A DNA stretch of 64,000 bases from Lachnospiraceae bacterium (GCA_910575155.1 CAJTDX010000004.1:124001-188000), one strand, 5' to 3'; numbered from the stretch's first letter, positions 19,179 to 26,490 are shown. A program made the numbers and translations. The notes: a model not told the origin generated them from the sequence alone.

Positions 19179-19365
19179 CTTATAGGAAATTCCTTCGGAT
19201 TCCCTATAAGATAAAAAACAATGATCGTACTGCGGCGGAAAAGAAATATGTACACTCGCACAAGAGGTAAAATATTGCTTCGCAATTGTGCTCGGCGCGC
19301 AAAGTGTCCAGGCCCCTCATGATTGAGGGGGTAGGGGAGTTGAAGTGGGCATGCCCACTTTGTTC
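19179..19365 (+). repeat. Dispersed structured repeat, copy A (full length, 187 bp)
   Basis: This intergenic element recurs in the window: copy B at 47809-47992 is almost the exact reverse complement, copy C (50549-50668) keeps the right 120 bp and copy D (41631-41703) the left 72 bp. Its parts are a left hairpin (CTTATAGGAAATTCC with GGATTCCCTATAAG), a spacer with CAATGATCGTACTGCGGCGG, a small hairpin ATTGCTTCGCAAT, a hairpin CCCCTCA-TGA-TTGAGGGG and a perfect 18-bp palindrome AAGTGGGCATGCCCACTT at the right end. It has no coding capacity. It is repeat- or REP-like; mobility is not shown. Confidence 0.9.
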
Positions 19366-19373
19366 TAATCAAT

Positions 19374-19451
19374 GAGTATTACTCCAGCGGTTAAATATCA
19401 CAGTTTTTACTTGTCTAAATTTCCACGATATTTAACCGCCGGAGTAATATC
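19374..19451 (+). repeat. 78-bp long-arm inverted repeat (MITE- or REP-like)
   Basis: Arms of about 25 bp (19374-19399 and 19427-19451) are complementary with one or two mismatches; each carries the core ACTCCNGCGGTTAAATATC. The centre is AT-rich. The arm end ACCGCCGGAGTAATA occurs again, 15 of 15 bases, at 38993-39007, so this is a repeated unit rather than a simple terminator. With copy A it fills most of the 437-bp gap after the beta-propeller gene. Confidence 0.7.
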
Positions 19452-19474
19452 TGATATGATATAAGATCTGATCA

Positions 19475-19490
19475 CCGGGATTCTTACCCT
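19475..19490 (+). repeat. 16-bp inverted repeat, 3' side of the BIG2 gene
   Basis: CCGGGATTCTTACCCT is the exact reverse complement of the 16 bases at 20561-20576. The pair brackets the minus-strand BIG2 gene, one in its leader and one in its 3' untranslated region. Confidence 0.85.
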
Positions 19491-19524
19491 GTTTTTTTTG
19501 ATATCTGGATATTAAGAAACAGTA

Positions 19525-20541
19525 TTAGTTCTGTTTTACGATGATGCGCATACGGCTTTTTACGCCGTCCTCGCTGGCATAGATATAAGCTTTGCCCTGC
19601 TCGTGCGCCAGAATAGTTCCGTATTCGTCTACGGTAGCGATGCAGGTATTAGAGCTTGAAAAGACAGGTTTATTTCCAGAAGAAACGGATACTTTGACTG
19701 TTTTTTTCTTTCCGACAGCAAGTGTAAGCTCGCTTTTTTCAAAGGTAACGACAGGTTTTTTTACGGTAATCTCACAGCTTTTGCTGACGCCGTCTACGGT
19801 TGCAGTGATCACTGCCGTGCCATTTTTTACAGCAGTCACAGTTCCGCTGCTGTCTACGGTGGCTACGCTTTTTTTGCTGCTTTTCCACTTTGGAGTACTT
19901 TTGGAACTGGATTTGACAGTCAGACGCACCGTTTGTCTGCGGTAAAGGGAAGCGGAAGTTTTGCTGAGGCTGACCGCAGGCTTCTTTACGGTAACTGTAC
20001 AGCTTACAGCAGTTTGGTCTGCCCGGGCCGTGATGGTTGCGGTACCCGGTTTTTTGGCGGTGATCAATCCGTGCTCGTCCACGGTGGCGATACTCTTTTT
20101 ATTCGAGCGGAAGGTGACGGTATGTCCGTTGGAAGCTGTTGCATTTAATTTTGCAGTATAGCCGTTTTCCAGAGAGATTTGTTTTGCACTGAGCTGAATT
20201 TTTGTCGCCTCCACCCGTACGATGCAGCTTGCCTCGCCATTTTTTATTTTGGCGGTGATTTTAGCAATGCCGGCTTTTTTGGCGGTGATTTTTCCATAGG
20301 TGTTCACAGAGGCAACTTTGCTGCTGCTGGAAGTGAATGTGGGCTTTTTGCCATTGGAAGTAAAAGCAACAAGGAAGCATTCATCTCCGATGTTCAGTGT
20401 TTTGGAATAGGAATTTAAAATTACCAGTCCGATGCCGGAGGCTGCATGTGCCTTTGCGGGCGGAGCGATTGAAATAAACAGTACGGACGCGATGAGAAGC
20501 GCTGTGAGCATTGTGTGTAAAAATTTGTGTTTTTTTGACAT
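19525..20541 (-). CDS. Secreted protein of four BIG2 immunoglobulin-like repeats
   Basis: A 338-residue exported protein. A classical signal peptide (MSKKHKFLHTM..., hydrophobic core 12-26, cleavage near AKAHA-ASG) is followed by four tandem repeats of about 75 residues, each with a SKTxxL-type start, a central W/F-x-S-S-x-x-x-V/I-A-T-V-D core and a GxxxAxKxGTAxITA strand, matching Ig-like group 2 (BIG2). It carries no catalytic domain, LPXTG or S-layer motif, so it is a small wall-associated or secreted structural or binding protein. The ATG has GGAGGAATTTCA upstream, and that Shine-Dalgarno can be masked by a CCTCCA-GAA-TGGAGG hairpin. Basic and Ser/Thr/Lys-rich composition. Confidence 0.9.
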   Translation of the reverse strand: MSKKHKFLHTMLTALLIASVLFISIAPPAKAHAASGIGLVILNSYSKTLNIGDECFLVAFTSNGKKPTFTSSSSKVASVNTYGKITAKKAGIAKITAKIKNGEASCIVRVEATKIQLSAKQISLENGYTAKLNATASNGHTVTFRSNKKSIATVDEHGLITAKKPGTATITARADQTAVSCTVTVKKPAVSLSKTSASLYRRQTVRLTVKSSSKSTPKWKSSKKSVATVDSSGTVTAVKNGTAVITATVDGVSKSCEITVKKPVVTFEKSELTLAVGKKKTVKVSVSSGNKPVFSSSNTCIATVDEYGTILAHEQGKAYIYASEDGVKSRMRIIVKQN

Positions 20542-20544
20542 TGA

Positions 20545-20576
20545 AATTCCTCCATTCTGGAGGGTAAGAATCCCGG
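20545..20576 (-). promoter_or_regulatory. BIG2 mRNA leader with a hairpin over the ribosome binding site
   Basis: On the minus strand, CCTCCA and TGGAGG form a 6-bp stem with a GAA loop that contains the Shine-Dalgarno. The left arm overlaps the last bases of the 16-mer that is complementary to the 3' untranslated region, so the two pairings exclude each other. Confidence 0.55.
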
Positions 20577-20642
20577 CTGGCTGATGGAACTATTGTGCTC
20601 CGCCGCCGTAAATCAGAAACCACAGATTTTGTGGGTGCTCTA

Positions 20643-20671
20643 ACTATAGCATGGAAAGAGGAATTTGTAAA
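20643..20671 (-). promoter_or_regulatory. Promoter of the BIG2 gene
   Basis: On the minus strand TTTACA (20671-20666), 17 bp, TATAGT (20648-20643), with an extended TGC before the -10. It would give a leader of about 95 nt. Confidence 0.65.
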
Positions 20672-20862
20672 GAAGAAAAGTCTTGAGTTTCCACAGATTT
20701 ATCCACAGAACCCTAATTCCTTCAAATTTATGATACACAATTTTCAAAAAATGCCAAAATATAAGGAATCCTTTCCCTTTTTAAAGTAATGATTTGAACG
20801 AAGCCCCCTTATTTTTTCGGAGGGTTTCAAATAGCCCTCCAGACGAAAGAAAGGGCGATGCA

Positions 20863-20901
20863 ATGTACGTTACATATCAGGATTTGATTTGGCTTCCATA
20901 A
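20863..20901 (+). pseudogene. Remnant of a small holin-like (type I toxin-like) peptide gene
   Basis: The ORF reads MYVTYQDLIWLP and stops after 12 codons. The first nine residues resemble the start of the short putative holin-like toxins common in Clostridia, whose single hydrophobic helix is missing here. Just upstream a GGAGGG...CCCTCC hairpin (about 20818-20840) and AGAAAGGGCGATG leader resemble the 5' regions of such loci. Interpreted as a truncated copy; the resemblance is from memory and short. Confidence 0.4.
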
Positions 20902-20918
20902 AAAAACAGGAGGAGGAA

Positions 20919-21035
20919 TTGTATAATAAGCTTTCCCACATCGATGCGGGAGGATTCTTTGATAAAATTTCCGGGTTTTTCAAATCGATTGTAGATTTCT
21001 TTAAAGTTTTGTTCTCTACTATCATGATAAATTGA
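20919..21035 (+). CDS. Candidate 38-residue amphipathic peptide
   Basis: A TTG-started ORF directly behind CAGGAGGAGGAA encodes 38 residues. After a short polar start (MYNKLSHIDAGG) the sequence is FFDKISGFFKSIVDFFKVLF-STIMIN, in which Phe, Ile, Val and Leu recur every three to four residues with Lys and Asp between, as in an amphipathic membrane-active helix. No family is recognised. It could be a small toxin, a phenol-soluble-modulin-like peptide or chance. It lies 18 bp after the holin-like remnant and upstream of flagellin. Evidence is the strong ribosome binding site and residue pattern only. Confidence 0.4.
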   Translation: MYNKLSHIDAGGFFDKISGFFKSIVDFFKVLFSTIMIN

Positions 21036-21091
21036 AATATGATGATATTCTTGATAAAATATAAATAGGGGTTTGGATTTTTGTGTAATGT

Positions 21092-21099
21092 GCCGATAA
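21092..21099 (+). promoter_or_regulatory. SigD/sigma-28-like -10 element of the flagellin gene
   Basis: GCCGATAA is an exact sigma-28 -10 motif, about 75 bp before the flagellin start. The -35 region at the expected distance is not a good TAAA match, so support rests on the -10 and the downstream gene. Confidence 0.5.
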
Positions 21100-21174
21100 C
21101 ACTAACGTCCATATTATTAATTTTGCAATGTAAGCGGTTTGAGAATATGCGAGCTATGAAGAAAGTAGGAACAT

Positions 21175-22164
21175 ATGGTTATACAACATAATTTACAGGC
21201 ACAAAATGCAAACAGGATGTTAAAAGGCGTTACATCCAATCAATCTAAATCGGTTAAAAAGCTTTCTTCCGGATATAAGGTGAACAGTGCGGCGGATGAT
21301 GCGGCAGGTTTATCAATATCTGAAAAAATGCGCTATCAGATCCGGGGATTGAACAAAGCTTCTAATAATGCGCAGGATGGAGTTTCTTTGATTCAAGTGG
21401 CGGAAGGAGCTTTGAATGAGGTTCATTCCATTCTTCAAAGAATGAATGAGCTGACAGTGCAGGCGGCGAACGATACGAACACTTCGTTTGACCGTGGACA
21501 AATAAAAAAAGAAATTGATCAGCTCGCAATCGAAATTGACCATGTTGCCAGTGCAACGCAGTTTAATACCATGAATTTATTGGATGGTTCGTTTAGGGAT
21601 AAGAACTTTCAGGTAGGCGCCCTTGCGGGACAAGGAATTCAGATTGAAATTATGGCAATGGATACGCATGGGCTGGGTTTGGCGTTTGATATTTACTCTT
21701 CTCATATTGACAAAATATTGGCTACCAGGCCTTCGATTCAGTATATAGAGAGGGATCAATATGGAAATTACAATGAGACTAACACAGCATATCCAAAGTA
21801 TCAGTCAGCTCTTATGACAGATGTAAACAAGAAAAACAGTTATAGTCAGAATCCACAGCGATGTCTGAGCGTCGAGTCTTATGAGATGGCGGGGAAGTCA
21901 ATGAAGCTTATTCAGAACGCGGTCGACTTGGTGTCGGAGATGCGTGCTTCACTGGGGACGATACAGAACCGTTTGGAACATACGATGGCAAATCTTGACA
22001 ATATTTCAGAGAATACAACTACTGCGGAGTCAAGAATCCGTGACACGGATGTGGCGGAGGAGATGGTTGCATATAGTAAGAATAATATTCTTGTGCAGGC
22101 GGGACAGAGCGTGCTTGCGCAGGCAAACCAAAATACGCAGGGAGTGTTATCTCTTTTGCAGTAA
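21175..22164 (+). CDS. Flagellin
   Basis: Structural subunit of the flagellar filament, 329 residues. The N-terminal D0/D1 region (MVIQHNLQAQNANRM, then KLSSGYKVNSAADDAAGLSIS and the NxLTVQAANDT block) and the C-terminal D1/D0 region (GTIQNRLEHTMANLDNISEN, RDTDVAEEMV, QANQNTQGVLSLLQ) are complete. The variable middle (about 150-235) is short. The ATG follows AAGTAGGAAC. It is a lone flagellin: no other flagellar gene is in the window. A hairpin directly after the stop codon is shared with the end of a group II intron remnant. Confidence 0.95.
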   Translation: MVIQHNLQAQNANRMLKGVTSNQSKSVKKLSSGYKVNSAADDAAGLSISEKMRYQIRGLNKASNNAQDGVSLIQVAEGALNEVHSILQRMNELTVQAANDTNTSFDRGQIKKEIDQLAIEIDHVASATQFNTMNLLDGSFRDKNFQVGALAGQGIQIEIMAMDTHGLGLAFDIYSSHIDKILATRPSIQYIERDQYGNYNETNTAYPKYQSALMTDVNKKNSYSQNPQRCLSVESYEMAGKSMKLIQNAVDLVSEMRASLGTIQNRLEHTMANLDNISENTTTAESRIRDTDVAEEMVAYSKNNILVQAGQSVLAQANQNTQGVLSLLQ

Positions 22165-22600
22165 GTTAAAAACTCTGTGAATGTTGGATATCCAAGTTCA
22201 CGGAGTTTCTTGTTGTTAAATGCAGTCTGCAATACGAAATTTGTCTTGACTTTCTTCCATTGTTTCCAGTAGATGGTTCTTATCTTATGTCTTAGCCATT
22301 CATCGGTTTCCCTCAAAAGTCCTTTCATATTTGCAGGTGAGAAATAATTTACCCATCCTCTGGCAAACTGCGTCAGTTTCATGGCTCTGTATTCATTTCC
22401 CCATCCGTTACTTCTTTTTGTCAGTTCCCTGTCCGGTTCATTCAGCATGATATTACTAAGCAATGGACTTAGCGGCCCGCCTTGCGGCATTCCTGTTTCT
22501 GTCTGTTCAGATATCCCTCCGTTGATAATCCCTGCATTGAGGTATTTATGTATCAGCGATATTACCCGCCCATCTTTGATGGTTTGATCAGTTTGTTACA
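22165..22600 (-). pseudogene. ltrA: Group II intron reverse transcriptase/maturase remnant
   Basis: On the minus strand the frame reads KDGRVISLIHKYLNAGIINGG, then MPQGGPLSPLLSNIMLNE, typical RT blocks, and continues into the maturase region MKLTQFARGWVNYFSPANMKG and RTIYWKQWKKVKT. The catalytic YADD block and thumb are missing: the sequence jumps from LTKRSNGWGNEYRAMKL straight into the maturase. A second deletion joins KKVKTNF to the C-terminal NNKKLRELGYPTFTEF. The 5' half of the gene is absent. It cannot be functional. It ends exactly at the flagellin stop codon and abuts a truncated Rpn gene. Confidence 0.88.
22170..22208. terminator. Hairpin terminator after flagellin, formed by the intron ORF end
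   Basis: AAACTCTGTGAA pairs with TTCACGGAGTTT (one G-U or mismatch) around a TTGGATATCCAA palindrome, followed by CTTGTTGTT. On the other strand the same bases encode the RT C-terminal motif LRELGYPTFTE. Confidence 0.7.
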
Positions 22601-22895
22601 ATATTGTAAAAGAAGTACGTTGGATAATCCGGAAATAGTATCAGCTGATAAACGGCTTATAGAATTGGACAGTATTGTAACAGAAGTAAAAGAAAGCGAA
22701 GAATGGGAGGCGGTACAGGTGAATATTCTGGAAATTGGAATGGAAATAGGAATCGAGCAGGGGATTGAACAGGGTGAGAATCGTTTAGGGCTGTTAAATA
22801 AAAAATTGCTGGAGGAAAATCGTTTGGATGATCTCAAACAAGGGTTAGAGGATGTGGAATACCGAAAAAAACTGTACAGGGAGTACCAGATTTGA
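22600..22895 (+). pseudogene. C-terminal fragment of an Rpn-family (PD-(D/E)XK) nuclease/transposase-like gene
   Basis: The reading frame from about STLDNPEIVSADKRLIELD through EVKESEEWEAVQVNILEIG and a Gly/Ile/Glu repeat (GIEQGIEQG) matches the C-terminal third of Rpn-type recombination-promoting nucleases common in Lachnospiraceae. The nuclease core is absent; upstream codons in this frame are antisense to the intron remnant. It was probably cut by the intron-related rearrangement. The identification rests on recalled family features and composition. Confidence 0.65.
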
Positions 22896-23065
22896 CAAGA
22901 TTATAGTGTTCAGACCACCTGTGTATTTCAATGAACCGACGATATAAAATCTATGGATCTTCTGGCGATCAGCGCCTTGTAAGAGGAGAGCAGCGTATGG
23001 AGACCGCATATATCAAAAATGGAAGAGAAAGTTTGAAGAACATCAGATTGCTGTTAAACAGCAGG

Positions 23066-23100
23066 CAGGCGGGAAAATTTGTAAGAAACGTTCCCGCCTG
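23066..23100. terminator. Terminator-like hairpin 3' of the CPBP gene
   Basis: A perfect 10-bp stem CAGGCGGGAA / TTCCCGCCTG with a 15-nt loop lies just past the end of the minus-strand protease gene. No good U-run follows on either strand. Confidence 0.5.
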
Positions 23101-23105
23101 TCGCA

Positions 23106-23993
23106 TTAATCAGAAATGTTCCTATATGCTTCGGGCATGGGCCTGCGTTTCTCAATGCCTTTGCGGTATAAGAATATTCCCAGAGCTGCTGCGCACACGG
23201 CAGAGGCAAAAATTGCAAGATGAATGACAATAGAATTACCAGAATAAGATAACGATTCTGGCGTAAAGGTGCCCCAGATATTGAACAGCATATGGAATAA
23301 AACGGACAGATAGATGCTGCCGCCTTTATAACATACGTAACCGCAGAACAGGCCGACCACAAAGGCATAGGCGCCCTGAATTACATTTCCGTGAAATGCG
23401 CCGAAAAGAAATGCCTGGAATATATTTGCGGCAAAAAAAGGCATGGCGTTTTTGGCGTATTTCAATGTGACGCCCCGGAAAATCAACTCTTCGCTAATGG
23501 GGGCGATCAGGATAGAATACAGTGCGAGCAGCGGCGTGACATTTCCAAAACCGATGCTTTTCATCAATTCTTCATAAGTGTGGTACCAGTCCGGATTGAC
23601 GGCGGCAAGAAATGCCACCACGTAAGTGGATATGTACTGCATACCAAGCATCAATAACAGTAAAGCAGCGGCGATCCGGGGATTGATCAGAGAAGAAATT
23701 TCCCGCCGGGGCTGTTTTTTCGGCACAAAACGTTTCCAGTACCAAAAACCAAGCGCCAGAGCTGCAATCACGGCATAAACTGCAGAGATTCCGGCAAGAA
23801 ACTGACTGTCCATGAGAACGTTCATCATATAGCCGGGGTCAGTCATTTGCGCAAGGGTGTCCGGATTCGAGATAATTTCCAGAAACAGTTTCACAAATAC
23901 GCCGGCAATGGAAACGATGAACTGGATGCCCAAAGCAAGGAGCACCGGGAGCAGACAGAATAAAATGCGGCCTGTTTTTTTCAATATGTTCAT
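23106..23993 (-). CDS. CPBP family intramembrane glutamic endopeptidase
   Basis: A 295-residue polytopic membrane protein with about eight hydrophobic segments. The three active-site motifs of the Abi/CPBP (Rce1-like) family are present: EELIFR at about 175, FGAFHG at about 211 and HMLFN near 247. Members cleave peptides within or next to the membrane and in Firmicutes often relate to bacteriocin or small-peptide self-immunity, but the substrate here is unknown. The start ATG lies behind ATTCCTTTC complement (GAAAGGAAT). It is a single-gene unit between the accessory debris and the amino-acid transporter. Confidence 0.9.
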   Translation of the reverse strand: MNILKKTGRILFCLLPVLLALGIQFIVSIAGVFVKLFLEIISNPDTLAQMTDPGYMMNVLMDSQFLAGISAVYAVIAALALGFWYWKRFVPKKQPRREISSLINPRIAAALLLLMLGMQYISTYVVAFLAAVNPDWYHTYEELMKSIGFGNVTPLLALYSILIAPISEELIFRGVTLKYAKNAMPFFAANIFQAFLFGAFHGNVIQGAYAFVVGLFCGYVCYKGGSIYLSVLFHMLFNIWGTFTPESLSYSGNSIVIHLAIFASAVCAAALGIFLYRKGIEKRRPMPEAYRNISD

Positions 23994-24174
23994 AAAATAT
24001 GATTCCTTTCTGTGGATGATAGTACTATTATTGTACTATTGTAGCAGTACAGACAAGGGATTGCAACTATGTTTTATGAAAAATAAGGGGAAATCTGTTG
24101 CTTTTTTCACCAAATTGTTATAAGATACAATTTAGCGTATATTTATACATTGTTTGTCAGGAGGATTAATATTT

Positions 24175-24975
24175 ATGAAAAATTGGAAAAGATTAGCGGC
24201 ATTATTACTGACAGGAGCTATGATCACAGGTATTATGGGCTGCGGAGTTCCGGCAAATACCGTTCATGCGCCGGAGGATATGGCGGGGAAGAAAATCGGC
24301 GTACAGCTTGGAACCACCGGAGATACGCTGGTGACAGATGAATTTGAGGGCGACAACAGCACAACAGTCGAGCGTTATAAAAAAGGAGCGGACGCTGTAC
24401 AGTCCTTAAAACAGGGTAAGATTGACTGTGTGGTGATTGACTCTGAGCCGGCAAAGGCGTTTGCGGACCAGAATAAGGATCTGACCATATTGGACACAGA
24501 ATACACAGATGAAGATTACGCCATTGCGATCGCCAAAGAGAACACAGAGCTGAAAGAAAAGATCAACGGCGCTCTTACAGAGTTAAAAGAAGACGGCACC
24601 CTTGATCAGATTATGGCAAATTATACAGGCGACGATACCATGGGAACCTGCCCTTACGAGTCCCCGGAAGATGTGGATACCTCCAATGGTAAGCTGGTTA
24701 TGGCCACGAACGCTGCTTTCAAGCCTTATGAATATTATGAGGATAACAAGATTGTAGGTATTGACGCAGAGATGGCGCAGGCAGTTGCAGACAAGCTGGG
24801 CATGGAACTTGAGATTCTCGATATGGATTTTGACGCAATCATCAATGCCGTGCAGTCCGGCAAAGCGGATATCGGCGTGGCAGGAATGACGGTCAACGAG
24901 GAACGTCTGCAGAGCATTGATTTCAGTGATACTTATGCAAAAGCAAAACAGGTGATCATTGTGCGTGCAAAATAG
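24175..24975 (+). CDS. Circularly permuted amino-acid ABC transporter substrate-binding lipoprotein
   Basis: A 266-residue exported protein with a signal peptide ending GIMGC, so probably lipidated at Cys22-23. The order of the SBP_bac_3 halves is inverted. Residues about 35-145 (AGKKIGVQLGTTGD, IDCVVIDSEPAKAF, LKEDGTLDQIMANY) are what normally forms lobe 2 and the C-terminus. Residues about 165-266 (KLVMATNAAFKPYEYYEDNKIVGIDAE as separate blocks, QSGKADIGVAGMTV, IDFSDTY, QVIIV) are the usual N-terminal lobe 1. The two halves are joined by a TCPYESPEDVDTSNG linker. Both are intact and in frame, so this is a permutation, not a truncation. ATG 24175 follows AGGAGGATTAA; permease and ATPase genes follow. 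Confidence 0.92.
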   Translation: MKNWKRLAALLLTGAMITGIMGCGVPANTVHAPEDMAGKKIGVQLGTTGDTLVTDEFEGDNSTTVERYKKGADAVQSLKQGKIDCVVIDSEPAKAFADQNKDLTILDTEYTDEDYAIAIAKENTELKEKINGALTELKEDGTLDQIMANYTGDDTMGTCPYESPEDVDTSNGKLVMATNAAFKPYEYYEDNKIVGIDAEMAQAVADKLGMELEILDMDFDAIINAVQSGKADIGVAGMTVNEERLQSIDFSDTYAKAKQVIIVRAK

Positions 24976-24989
24976 GAGGAAATACCGTT

Positions 24990-25679
24990 GTGCAGAACTT
25001 TATCGATGAATTTACGCTGAATTTTATAGAAAAAAACCGATATCAGTACATAGCAGAAGGCTTTATCAATACCATGATTATTTCTCTGTTCGCGGTTCTG
25101 GTGGGAATTGCGATCGGATTTCTGGTAGCCATTATCCGCTCCAGCCATGATAAAACCGGGCATATGAAGGCGGCAAATTTTATCTGCAGAATATACCTCA
25201 CAGTGATGCGGGGAACGCCTACCATGATTCAGCTTTTGATTATTTATTACGTCATATTTGCCACGGTAAATATTCCCAAGGTTTTTGTGGCGGTTGTGGC
25301 GTTCGGCCTCAATTCCGGCGCTTATGTGGCGGAGATTGTCCGTTCCGGCATCATGTCTGTGGATGAAGGGCAGTTTGAAGCCGGCAGAAGCCTGGGGTTA
25401 AATTACCGCCAGACCATGCAGTTTATCATTATGCCACAGGCGTTTAAAAATGTGCTTCCGGCGCTGGGAAATGAATTTATCGTATTATTGAAAGAAACTT
25501 CTATCAGCGGTTACATTGGGCTGACAGACCTGACCCATGGCGGAGACATTATAAGGGGAATCACTTTTTCTGCGTTTATGCCCCTGATTGCGGTGGCGCT
25601 GATCTATCTGCTGCTGGTGACCGGGCTTTCCTGGTGTGTGAATAAGCTGGAGAGGAGGCTGAGAGTCAATGAGCGGTAA
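24990..25679 (+). CDS. Amino-acid ABC transporter permease
   Basis: HisMQ/GlnP-type inner-membrane permease, 229 residues with five hydrophobic segments. The EAA loop that contacts the ATPase is [25 protein letters not shown] as overlapping blocks, and the family segment [18 protein letters not shown] is present. The start is GTG 24990 behind TAGGAGGAAATACC. It overlaps the ATPase gene by 11 bp. It probably works as a homodimer, importing a polar amino acid such as glutamine; the substrate is not determined by the sequence. Confidence 0.93.
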   Translation: MQNFIDEFTLNFIEKNRYQYIAEGFINTMIISLFAVLVGIAIGFLVAIIRSSHDKTGHMKAANFICRIYLTVMRGTPTMIQLLIIYYVIFATVNIPKVFVAVVAFGLNSGAYVAEIVRSGIMSVDEGQFEAGRSLGLNYRQTMQFIIMPQAFKNVLPALGNEFIVLLKETSISGYIGLTDLTHGGDIIRGITFSAFMPLIAVALIYLLLVTGLSWCVNKLERRLRVNER

Positions 25680-26406
25680 CGTATTGCTGGAAGTAAAAGA
25701 CTTAAAGAAAGATTTTGGAGACCATGCGGTACTGCGGGGCATCAGCACCCGCATCTGTCAGGGCGAAGTGGTGGCGATTATCGGACCTTCCGGCTGCGGA
25801 AAATCCACCTTTCTGCGCTCTCTGAATCTGCTGGAAGCTCCCACCGGGGGAAGCGTAATCTTTGAGGGAAATGAGATAACGGCGCCGGGAACGGATGTCA
25901 ATAAGATCCGCCAGAAAATCGGCATGGTATTCCAGCAGTTTAATCTGTTTGCGAACCTGACCATTGAGGATAACATCACCCTGGCTCCGGTTAAGCTGGG
26001 ACTGATGGACAAAGAACAGGCACAAAAACGGGCCAAGGAGCTGCTGGGCAGGGTAGGGCTTCCGGATAAGGCGGACGCTTATCCGGCAATGCTCTCAGGC
26101 GGACAAAAACAGCGGATAGCCATTGCCCGCTCCCTGGCCATGAATCCGGATGTCATGCTGTTTGATGAGCCGACATCGGCGCTGGATCCTGAGATGGTGG
26201 GAGAGGTACTGGAATTGATGAAAGAACTTGCGGCGGACGGCATGACCATGGTTGTGGTAACTCATGAAATGGGGTTTGCCAGAGAAGTGGCAACCAGAGT
26301 GATGTTTATTGACGAGGGCGTAATCTGTGAAGAGAATACGCCCAGGGAATTTTTTGAACATCCCGGGAATCAGAGACTGCAGGAATTTCTATCCAAAGTA
26401 TTGTAA
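25669..26406 (+). CDS. Amino-acid ABC transporter ATP-binding protein (GlnQ-like)
   Basis: A 245-residue ATPase with Walker [11 protein letters not shown]-loop VFQQFNLF, signature LSGGQKQR, Walker [15 protein letters not shown] and H-loop VVTHEMGFA, all typical of the polar amino-acid transporter (PAAT) class. It overlaps the permease gene and ends the operon, which closes with a strong terminator. Confidence 0.95.
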   Translation: MSGNVLLEVKDLKKDFGDHAVLRGISTRICQGEVVAIIGPSGCGKSTFLRSLNLLEAPTGGSVIFEGNEITAPGTDVNKIRQKIGMVFQQFNLFANLTIEDNITLAPVKLGLMDKEQAQKRAKELLGRVGLPDKADAYPAMLSGGQKQRIAIARSLAMNPDVMLFDEPTSALDPEMVGEVLELMKELAADGMTMVVVTHEMGFAREVATRVMFIDEGVICEENTPREFFEHPGNQRLQEFLSKVL

Positions 26407-26414
26407 ATAAAGCG

Positions 26415-26444
26415 CGCCGGCAGGAGTAAATCCTCCGGCGTTTT
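26415..26444 (+). terminator. Intrinsic terminator of the amino-acid ABC operon
   Basis: CGCCGGCAGGA pairs with TCCTCCGGCG around GTAAA, followed by TTTTGTTGT. Confidence 0.8.
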
Positions 26445-26490
26445 GTTGTAGTAATAATTTTGTCAGATGACGGCAGAGAGGAGGAGCAGA

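Noticed and set aside
19179-19365. The dispersed repeat as a CRISPR array or tandem array
   Set aside because: Copies are single, kilobases apart and in both orientations, with no spacer pattern and no cas genes.
20688-20707. A DnaA-box-like TTATCCACA (20699-20707) with a near copy TTTCCACA just before it
   Set aside because: One perfect 9-mer and one poor match in an AT-rich gap are not enough for an origin, and dnaA, dnaN or a replication initiator gene is absent.
21912-22165. Minus-strand reading frame continuing the intron remnant through the flagellin gene
   Set aside because: This part is antisense to the conserved flagellin C-terminus; only the bases beyond the flagellin stop resemble RT sequence.
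24001-24174. Short GTACTATT-type repeats upstream of the amino-acid transporter operon
   Set aside because: The repeats are brief and AT-rich and do not form a regular array, operator or clear leader structure.
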